A stretch of DNA of 64,000 bases from positions 3,357,284-3,421,283 of the forward strand of contig NC_090712.1 of the NCBI RefSeq assembly GCF_040954835.1. Reading direction: 5' to 3'. Shown here piece by piece: positions 58,201 to 64,000 of the stretch. Position numbers and translations under genes: made by a program. This DNA is from Lepisosteus oculatus. Its lineage: Eukaryota > Chordata > Actinopteri > Semionotiformes > Lepisosteidae. The first letter of the stretch is position 1, and each line of letters opens with the position of its first letter. The notes beneath the pieces are model-generated. The model made no database searches. It was given only the letters and a program-made list of their open reading frames with translations, and had not been told where the DNA came from.

Positions 58201-60770
58201 TTCAATCATTCTGGAAATGTAACCTCCCCCATCACTTACATCTTTTTTTGTAAATTACTAATTGTTAATAGACTTGCTTCATTGCTGCCACTCTCATATA
58301 CATATGGCAGGAATGAGATTTGAGTAAGCCTTCCTACACAATATACTCTGTCACAGACATCTGCTGTCTTTTACAATGGGAAGACTCTCAAGTTCCCACA
58401 GGAAGGAGAGCATGATGTGAAAGAGGGAGTCACTGTCTGTCTCAAGTCTGCACAGTCTTGACTGCATTCAATCAAGTGTCTGCTCACTGCCACTAGAATA
58501 ATTCTAATCACTATCAAATCATGATACACCCCAGGCCAAACATGGTGATGTCTGAAAAATAGGCTTTATCTCTGTTCGTGGTTTATGTTCCTGTAGTGTA
58601 ACCACATCTGAAATTGTAGCATGATTTTTCATTAGACAGACCCCATTCTGGACTTGTGTTTCCATCTGTATTTGGAAAAACAAAGCTTAACAATCTTTAA
58701 AGTAAAAAAATAATTGGCTGTAATAAATCTGTCATTCAATCTGTTTACATATGAAAGCCAAAGCTAACTATCTGCCAGGTATGGCACAGGGTGACAGCTG
58801 ACCAAGGCTAATTAAAACCATACAGCAATTTACTGAGAAGGGGACTGATTACCATCTGTGTGCTCCACAGTCTTGGAAAGCTGCTCCAGCTCCCACCCCA
58901 GGTGCAGGGACTCGTCCATGCTCTGTTTCTGAGCCATTTCCAGAGCCAGGTTCTCCTCCAGCAGCTCCTCTATCCTTTTCCTGTCGATGTCCCGTTCCTG
59001 GCAGAGAAGGACATTCCTGGTTCATTTCACAGCGCTCTCCACCAGGTTCATGCAGGAAGTGAATGATGACCATGGGACTGGAAGACCCTCAGAACAGTGG
59101 AGTTTGCCCTGCTATATCAACTGTGTACATAACTTTCCAACAGCCTCAATGTTAATATAATCAGATACATTACAGCACAATTTACATATAATGGCACCAA
59201 GAACCCTTTCAGAAACAACAATCCAAAGAGTCTTCCATCATTATTTTTTTCAGCATTAACATTACACTTGTAACCCCCCTGCAAAGGAATGGGTGATCTT
59301 CAACAAAACAACTCCCAAAAATCCCAGACTAAAAACGTCAGAGAAAAACTTCAGGAGGCTTACAGCATGCTGGAAACGTTAATGATCAAGGCACTGAAAT
59401 GATACGGTGACCCAAAGAGATCCCCGGCGAAACATCCACAGTTTACCATCTCCATGTCGTGTATCTTTGACTTGAGTTGCAGGCTCTCTTTCTCCAGCTC
59501 ATGCAACTTGTCAGAACGAGCCCTAGCCCCCTCCAGCTGGTCCTCCAGCATCGTCTTAGTCTCTAGCAGCACCTGGTTATCTTCCTTCAGCTCCTGCAGG
59601 GGAATTTAGGCCAATATTAATGAAGGAGGGCAAGAGTCCTAAAGCCAGCAGCAATAACAACAACTAAGGAACAAAAAATAAACAGTAATGATGCCTTTGA
59701 TCACAGCATCTAATCTAGATGCTACCAGCTCCTGTTTTTTCCTTGTAAAGCAATGCAAACAAGGAGTTACTCATCTAGAAATAGCACTTCCTAGTCTGCA
59801 ATGACAAATTTAGAAACAAAGGATCAGGAACTTAGACGGGAAAGACTTTAAATACACATACAATTAAAAAAAGTGAAAATCCTCAATGACAGTAGCCTGT
59901 TTAACTGTGAGCAGCTAGATCTATTCATAAATACAACAATAATGCTGCCATCACTGTATAAGGCTTCAACATGAGAAGGATAAAAGGACTTAATTAACTA
60001 CTGCTCTAACATTTCTAACAATTCAAAGCCTACCCATCAAAGCACATATTAAGTTCCTGCTTCAGACAACCTAAAATCACATATTACTAATGGTTTGGCC
60101 TTTATAACTTCCCTTCTCATAATTCTTGGTACTTTCAGATTCCAGGGCCATACCTCCACCCTGGCCTTGTAGAACTCAATATCGTGGAGCCTCTCCTTGT
60201 ACCGGCTCACTTCACTCTCCAGCTTGTCCACGCGGATGGCCTTCTCCTTCAGCGCGTCCAGTTCATCACGGTACGCCCTGGCCGAGCGGGCATCCGTCAG
60301 CAACTGCAGGTTCTGGCAACAGAAGACGCATGGAAGCACACACTTCACTTCTGGATGGAGAGACACCCCTGTCATCCACAAATAGCTCTACGGTTAACAT
60401 TTACTAAGCCACAATTTCAGAGCGACAAATGTATAACCTAACTGTGACTCCTCTGTTTCAATACATTTAATACAATACATAGAGATCGAGCATATCTAAT
60501 TATGGCAAGCCCAACGAAGGACTACCTCATAGGACTACAAATCTTTTTACTGAACGATTTCCAAAACACAGGCGGTCTTTTGCGGTCTTCATTGCCTCTG
60601 AAAGGCAACAGCGCAGGCCGAAGTTTGCTGGGGTTTTCTTTTGCAGGCCTTGTTTTATTTGTCACCAACGGTTCCCACATGCACTCACCTCCTGTTGCAG
60701 CCTCTTCAGCTCGGTCTCCATATGTTCCAGCTCCTGCCTGCAGTCCAGCAGCTGCTCACTCTTCTCCTCC
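34210..60770 (-). CDS. CCDC88A: Girdin (GIV), 3' part of the gene; N-terminal exons outside the window
   Basis: Minus strand, partial at the 5' end. Twenty-three coding exons (22 constitutive plus one cassette) are traced from 60770 to 34210; exon positions are in the entries that follow. Without the cassette they sum to 4759 nt, 1585 residues plus stop, matching about human residue 280 to the end of the 1871-residue Girdin. Girdin is a cytoplasmic scaffold: an N-terminal HOOK-like domain (not here), a long dimeric coiled coil, a basic lipid-binding stretch, an Akt site and a C-terminal Galpha-binding-and-activating (GBA) motif. It links receptors, G proteins, PI3K-Akt and actin in migrating cells. 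Synteny with RPS27A and MTIF2, and the Girdin-type last exon, identify CCDC88A rather than CCDC88C or CCDC88B. The interval from 60771 to 64000 is intron. Confidence 0.97.
36206..36651 (-). CDS. CCDC88A: CCDC88A alternative C-terminal extension ending in a PDZ ligand (GCV)
   Basis: If the donor after 36652 is not used, the frame continues without a stop for 148 codons, through a proline/alanine/arginine-rich segment, to [11 protein letters not shown] and a TAA at 36206. The last residues equal the Dvl-binding PDZ ligand that Daple (CCDC88C) is known for (GCV). This would be a composite terminal exon; a minus-strand AATAAA at 35557-35562 lies about 640 bases past the stop. Whether it is expressed cannot be told from sequence. 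The long open frame is partly expected from the GC-richness, but the exact Daple-type ending is not. Confidence 0.6.
36652..37129 (-). CDS. CCDC88A: CCDC88A penultimate exon (tail region after the GBA motif)
   Basis: It starts [11 protein letters not shown] (human SSSQENLLDEV) and contains [12 protein letters not shown] (human ARSVSGKTPGDF) and [19 protein letters not shown], then [18 protein letters not shown], all strongly conserved. A KEKEKEKG run is coded by a CTT/CTC-type microsatellite. Human positions Y1764 and Y1798, which recruit PI3K p85, have no counterpart: the second reads RDATATLP instead of NPYATLP. The exon has a clean acceptor (CCCCAG) and an ideal donor (GTGAGT). Confidence 0.9.
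37813..38081 (-). CDS. CCDC88A: CCDC88A exon with the GBA motif
   Basis: Ends [28 protein letters not shown]. The GBA core that binds and activates Galpha-i (human F1685 within TLQQFLEES) is intact, and both regulatory serines known in human (S1674 in the SPG, S1689 in EES) are kept. Upstream, [20 protein letters not shown] and SSSSSPVQ match the human SRPQSHSSGEFSLLHDHEAW region. Codon use is strongly GC-biased. Confidence 0.95.
40243..40531. mobile_element. Candidate short DNA element with inverted ends
   Basis: TGGCCAAAATATT (40243-40255) and its near-perfect inverse ATTATTTTGGCCA (40519-40531) bound 289 bases with no coding frame of note. The shape fits a MITE-like non-autonomous DNA transposon. 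No clear target-site duplication was identified, so the call is tentative. Confidence 0.35.
40616..40766 (+). mobile_element. 5S-derived SINE, 3' end only
   Basis: Starts at GGCTGCCGTCACATCATCCA, carries GTAAAGCGCTTTGAGTGGAG and AAAGCGCTATATAAGTATAA, and ends in about nine ATT units. It is strongly 5'-truncated and lies in a CCDC88A intron. It is almost identical to the 3' end of the copy at 8.9-9.0 kb. Confidence 0.8.
40989..43641 (-). CDS. CCDC88A: CCDC88A exons encoding the Ser/Asn-rich linker before the GBA motif
   Basis: Exons 43641-43438, 42649-42581 and 41069-40989. The first gives [20 protein letters not shown], then [20 protein letters not shown] (human MNDLVQSMVLAGGQWTGSTE, RKELGAMAFSTTAI). 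The second gives [19 protein letters not shown]. The third gives [20 protein letters not shown] (human [20 protein letters not shown]). All join in phase 1. The two small exons are multiples of three and could be skipped without a frameshift. The segment is predicted disordered and rich in phosphorylatable serine. Confidence 0.9.
41518..42361 (+). repeat. Recent 422-bp tandem duplication in a CCDC88A intron
   Basis: Two head-to-tail units, 41518-41939 and 41940-42361. I see only two base differences (GCTAGAATCC versus GCTAGAGTCC, and GCCACGGGC versus GCCACAGGC). A few bases (ACAGT) of a third start follow at 42362-42366, as expected from unequal exchange at a short direct repeat. The unit carries no known element. 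It is about 220 bases from the exon at 42581. Either a very young event or an assembly duplicate. Confidence 0.95.
44659..44742 (-). CDS. CCDC88A: CCDC88A in-frame 84-nt cassette exon
   Basis: Exactly 84 nt with entering and leaving phase 1, matching the flanking junction. Skipping it gives KRSS-T-MNDLL, as in canonical human Girdin (KKSSTMNDL). Including it inserts 28 residues, starting [19 protein letters not shown] and ending IYRRSMS, strongly basic. The donor is TGTGTAAG and the acceptor CATAAAAG has a poor pyrimidine tract, typical of a regulated exon. I recall a similar insert in mammalian Girdin isoforms but cannot verify it here. Confidence 0.75.
44743..47334. other. CCDC88A intron without recognised features
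   Basis: About 2.6 kb of AT-rich intron between the cassette exon and the Akt-site exon. No repeat family or RNA gene was recognised; open frames here are short and without family resemblance. Confidence 0.55.
47335..51322 (-). CDS. CCDC88A: CCDC88A exons: end of coiled coil, basic lipid-binding stretch and Akt site
   Basis: Exons 51322-51179, 50185-49999, 49530-49385, 49120-49028 and 47540-47335. In order they read [39 protein letters not shown] to [52 protein letters not shown] to DPSPPRR; and [20 protein letters not shown]. The last is the basic phosphoinositide-binding stretch, followed by [17 protein letters not shown], where RERIRS fits the RxRxxS Akt consensus at the human S1416 position. 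It closes with [17 protein letters not shown]. All splice phases agree with the recalled human protein. Confidence 0.95.
48440..48803 (-). mobile_element. 5S-derived SINE of the second subfamily
   Basis: On the minus strand the head reads GATCTCAGAAGCTAAGCCAG, then GGGCCTGGTCAGCACTGAGA, a clear 5S relative (GATCTCGGAAGCTAAGCAGG...GGGCCTGGTTAGTACTTGGA). The body matches the copy at 22.6 kb (for example CCAGTGTCCCA, AATTTCC). The 3' limit near 48440 is approximate. It lies in a CCDC88A intron. Confidence 0.7.
51441..54534 (-). CDS. CCDC88A: CCDC88A exons of the distal central coiled coil
   Basis: Exons 54534-54407, 53764-53623, 53127-52948, 52604-52443 and 51718-51441. They encode [80 protein letters not shown]; and [20 protein letters not shown] to [14 protein letters not shown]. 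Heptad-rich throughout, near-colinear with human Girdin. A small insertion relative to human ([10 protein letters not shown]) interrupts the helix after MMQSSPP. The 5' parts of the introns carry no recognised repeats. Confidence 0.95.
55087..56157 (-). CDS. CCDC88A: CCDC88A large coiled-coil exon (357 codons)
   Basis: A single 1071-nt exon, phase 0 at both ends, from [20 protein letters not shown] to [13 protein letters not shown]. It is an uninterrupted leucine-heptad coil with repeated LEKEN/LEQEN units (for example [20 protein letters not shown]) and no proline breaks. It forms the long dimeric rod of Girdin. The antisense frames over this exon are serine- and leucine-rich shadows. The exon is highly conserved, including [20 protein letters not shown], identical to the recalled human segment. 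Confidence 0.97.
56868..60770 (-). CDS. CCDC88A: CCDC88A exons of the proximal coiled coil
   Basis: Exons 60770-60689, 60312-60154, 59593-59447, 58997-58853, 58092-57908 and 57005-56868. They read [40 protein letters not shown] to [48 protein letters not shown] to [34 protein letters not shown]; and [20 protein letters not shown] to [10 protein letters not shown]. Phases close at every junction. The segment follows the HOOK domain and linker, whose exons are not in the window. Introns here hold no recognised element. Confidence 0.95.
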
Positions 60771-63700
60771 CTGCAAGTCAGGAACAAGTGTCCTCTCAAG
60801 ACCCACGCTGCACATGCTGACCTCAGCACATAGCACCACTGTGCCACTGTCTCACATCCCACAGCAGGTAAGAAGCAAGATTAAAGCACACCAGACCTCC
60901 TGCTTGACTGTAGCCATTAAATTGGTTGCTTGTGTAAAGACGTGTTAGAGCTACAAGAGGTAGTGATCTATTACAGCCATACAGAGAGGCTATTAAAACC
61001 AGTTCTTAAGAGCTTGAAAGGTTTTCAGGGTCAAAAAAGTTCCGGTTCAGCTGTCATGAACACAAGCCTCCCAGAACACCTGCTGTTAAAGCGACCTGTT
61101 AGGCCTGACACTGTTATGCTCCCCACACTGCTACCAGTTAATCCAACCCCTGCTCCATCTTGACATCTCAACTGACAGCGCTTCTGCAGATGGACGGGTC
61201 GCTCTCAGTGAGGCCGCAAGACCAAGGGACTATCAGTCTTCAGAGCTAGCTCAGGGCACGTCCAGTCTCTAAAACACCGCAACCTAAGTGCACGTCTCAT
61301 GACAGCACGTCTGACATTAGGAACGAAATTCCACGCTGATCTAATAGCAACCAAGGGTTGCACTAAATGTGATCTCTTTTTATTAGCTCAGGGACTGCAA
61401 AGTATTTTAGCAGGAAGTGTATATATTTAGAGTTACATCTGTAGGAAGCACTTATTGCTAGTATTACTGTATGAGGAGGGGTTTAAAAAAAATCAACCAT
61501 TGTTGTATGCAACGCACAACAGGTAGAGATTTAAAAAGAAACTGTATTCTTAGTTAAAACCCTGGATCTCAGTGAACTACACCAACAGGAAAACATTAAT
61601 AAAATGCAAAGTTGTACAAAGAGCCATAGTGTTGAGTGTTATATCTGAGTGTGAGTATTTAAACTTTTTTATGGTTGTATACTTTGTGATCGTTTCTTAT
61701 TGCTTATTAATCAAAATGAACAGAGTATTCACATATCCCATGAAAGGTCCTACTGTTCTGCAGAACTAAAATGTGAGCAGTCAAAATACTCCTCGTTGAC
61801 AAAAGCAACTGAAAGGCAAAGAAGAAAAACAGAAAAATGTCTGTCAGCACTAAATATGGTAAACCCTAGAATCAAAATGCGAAGGCAAAGACTAGAAAAA
61901 AATAGTTCAAACATGCCAAGCTGACAGATGAAATTCAGAAATTATAAGCTGTTAAAACCAGACTGAATTTAAACAGACAGATGTACACAAACAATGAGGA
62001 GTAAATACCAGTGCACTGCACAGAAAAGAGAGCACTCAGGCACAACCATTCAGCTAGGAATTTATATTGAAATTGGGGTGTTCAAACAATGCAATGATGT
62101 AACAAAGCTGTCTTAGAAAGGCATACTGATGGTTTGAAACTTTCTACTGGGAGCCATAGAAAACGCATTTCTGTATGTTGTACTTATTCTGAAAGAGGAG
62201 GTGTTTTTTGTCATTTTAGAAAAGTAGACAAATGTCAATTATACTCCGTAAATATTCCAAAGATTTAAACACAATCATGTACTGTAAAAAAAATGAATAC
62301 TATCAAAGCCAACTGAAAAATACAAACTACAAAATTTAAACCTGACTTGTTACATTGCCTAGAGCTATGATATTATTCAACCAAATTTTTAACTGCCTAA
62401 CAGGCTAATTATGGATCCTCCCAACAATAATTTGCATGATCTTGATACAATGTTACACCATGTCACTGTTGATGACCGTTAAATATTTGGTTAGGCTACA
62501 TTTTCCCTCCTAAATTCAAATATTATGTATTTAATGAGAGATTATTGATACAGGTTGAATTTTCAAAAATGAAAATGTTCAAATGGTTTTAGCATGCAAA
62601 CACTCCAAAGTAATAGTAAAGGGCCTGAAGTTTGCATTTCAATAGTAAGAGAAAGTGTTACTAGCAGTATGATTAAGGAAAAGCACAAATACATTTTAAA
62701 TCAGAGGCAGGATATCTGAAATGTGCTTTTTTTGCTACATGCTGGCAAGCTGAGTAAGGTCAGCTGTTTGAGAAAGCACTGCTCAGTGATTTGTCAATGC
62801 TTTACAATCCTGGATGAAGATTCGTATTATTTTAAGCAAAGCAAACAGAGTAACTGCAGATGACATTCAAAATCAAACCGTTCGTCTTGCTCTCACAGCC
62901 AGGCGGATTCATGGCAGAGCTAAAAGGCCTCAATGATACGAATTAGAGACCCTCCCCACCTGTCTATCTTTCCCCGTCAGCCCATAAATTAACAAGTCAC
63001 TTTTCGACGTCCACACCGGCTCCTCAATGTCAGTCGCTAAATTATCACAACATGGTCTGAAGTGTTCTGTCATGAGCACAGCCAAGACAAGGCTCATTTT
63101 CAAAGTCAGGGCAAAGAAAAAAAAATATTCTAATTTTCTAGTTGTCTCAGATTGTGTGGTAATGATGGGTTTTTATTAATAATTAGTGTGGCTGTATAAT
63201 GTCATGAAGCAGCTTGTGAAGAAAACATTTAACTCATTTACTGACTAGTCAGTCAGACTAATAACTGCAATCTTTCCAGGCTGTTTTCTGACTGCAGCTG
63301 TTCATACAAATCCAAGAAACAACAATTAGAAATGATGGCAATCCTCTGTACTAAGAAAGAGTATAGCCATTAAATGAATACTTCATATTGTTATGCTGAA
63401 GAATAAAACTATGCTTCATTAACATGAACCTCAGACTAATTGTAAAATTTCATATTGTAAATCTTTAACTATTTCTTCTGAAACTAATTGCTTAGTACGT
63501 CTGTCAAAAATACTTCCAAAACCATACTCACTGCTGTTACCATAGCCAGGCTAATATAATAAACCGGACAGTCTGGAATCTTTTATTTCTTTGTTCTAAT
63601 GTGCTGACAATAATTTGTGAAATGTTAGTATCAATAAAGATACAAGATGAAGAGGGGGAAAGGCTATAGAATTGTACAATTGCAAGAGAACTTGCAACCA

Positions 63701-64000
63701 TATCATCAAGCAGATTGCAAACAGATAAACTGCAGGGTACGTGAAATTCACCTCAAGAGGCCTTAAGAAGGCAATATCAGTGGTTGCCAACCCTGTTTTC
63801 TAGGTTTTGCTCCTGTCACTGATCTCAGTTTTCTGTCTAGAGTATATCTGCAAATTTACTTTCAGATCCTAAAAGGTTAAACGGGATTTGTAATTGGTAT
63901 CAAAACTACCAATTTCTGAATTGAACAACTGCCCTCATGCAGGTGTGCTGCCTGAAATGTAACCAATTTACATTTCTAGTGGCTAGTTTCTGATACAGTG
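60771..64000. other. CCDC88A: CCDC88A intron running off the right edge
   Basis: I searched the minus strand for the preceding conserved exons (the ADAKAKIRRLRQE coil and the HOOK domain) and did not find them, so the next exon is beyond 64000. The sequence is AT-rich, with no recognised repeat, RNA or coding signal. Confidence 0.6.

Overview
This is a gene-dense stretch of a vertebrate nuclear genome, most probably a ray-finned fish that did not go through the teleost duplication (gar or bowfin type). The reasons are the dispersed repeats (5S-rRNA-derived SINEs with L2-type tails, L2 and CR1-like LINE ends), short introns, and a gene order and set of orientations that match my recollection of human chromosome 2p16: CLHC1(-), RPS27A(+), MTIF2(-), PRORSD1(+), CCDC88A(-). 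The species call is inference; the gene calls rest on translated exons whose splice phases close exactly.

Layout. 1-1.2 kb: intergenic, next to the CLHC1 3' end. 1.2-13.4 kb: CLHC1 on the minus strand (11 coding exons, 603 codons plus stop). 14.3-14.9 kb: a divergent promoter shared by CLHC1 and RPS27A, with ZNF143-like, RFX X-box-like and CRE-like motifs. 15.0-17.9 kb: RPS27A, the ubiquitin-eS31 fusion, complete at 156 codons. 18.6-27.3 kb: MTIF2, mitochondrial IF2, 13 coding exons and 722 codons. 27.3-28.1 kb: a second divergent promoter with YY1-like and ZNF143-like motifs. 28.1-29.6 kb: PRORSD1, a two-exon stand-alone prolyl-tRNA editing domain, intact at 170 codons. 34.2-60.8 kb: the last 22 or so coding exons of CCDC88A (Girdin/GIV), from the start of the central coil to the C-terminus. 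Its N-terminal HOOK-domain exons lie beyond the right edge.

Functionally this is a housekeeping block. RPS27A and MTIF2 serve cytosolic and mitochondrial translation, PRORSD1 belongs to the tRNA proofreading family, CLHC1 is a clathrin-linker-like protein of poorly known function, and CCDC88A is a G-protein and actin-linked signalling scaffold.

The most interesting result is at the CCDC88A 3' end. A penultimate exon has a perfect internal donor that splices in phase to a small exon giving the known Girdin C-terminus (ending AEQHSS). If that donor is ignored, the same reading frame stays open for 148 more codons and ends WYEYGCV, the PDZ-ligand type of the paralogue Daple (CCDC88C). The gene therefore seems able to make both a Girdin-type and a Daple-type tail. 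The tail also lacks the two tyrosines through which mammalian Girdin recruits PI3K. Other points: a 422-bp tandem duplication with about two differences between copies, a 5S-SINE nested in another repeat, and a LINE end abutting a CLHC1 splice donor.
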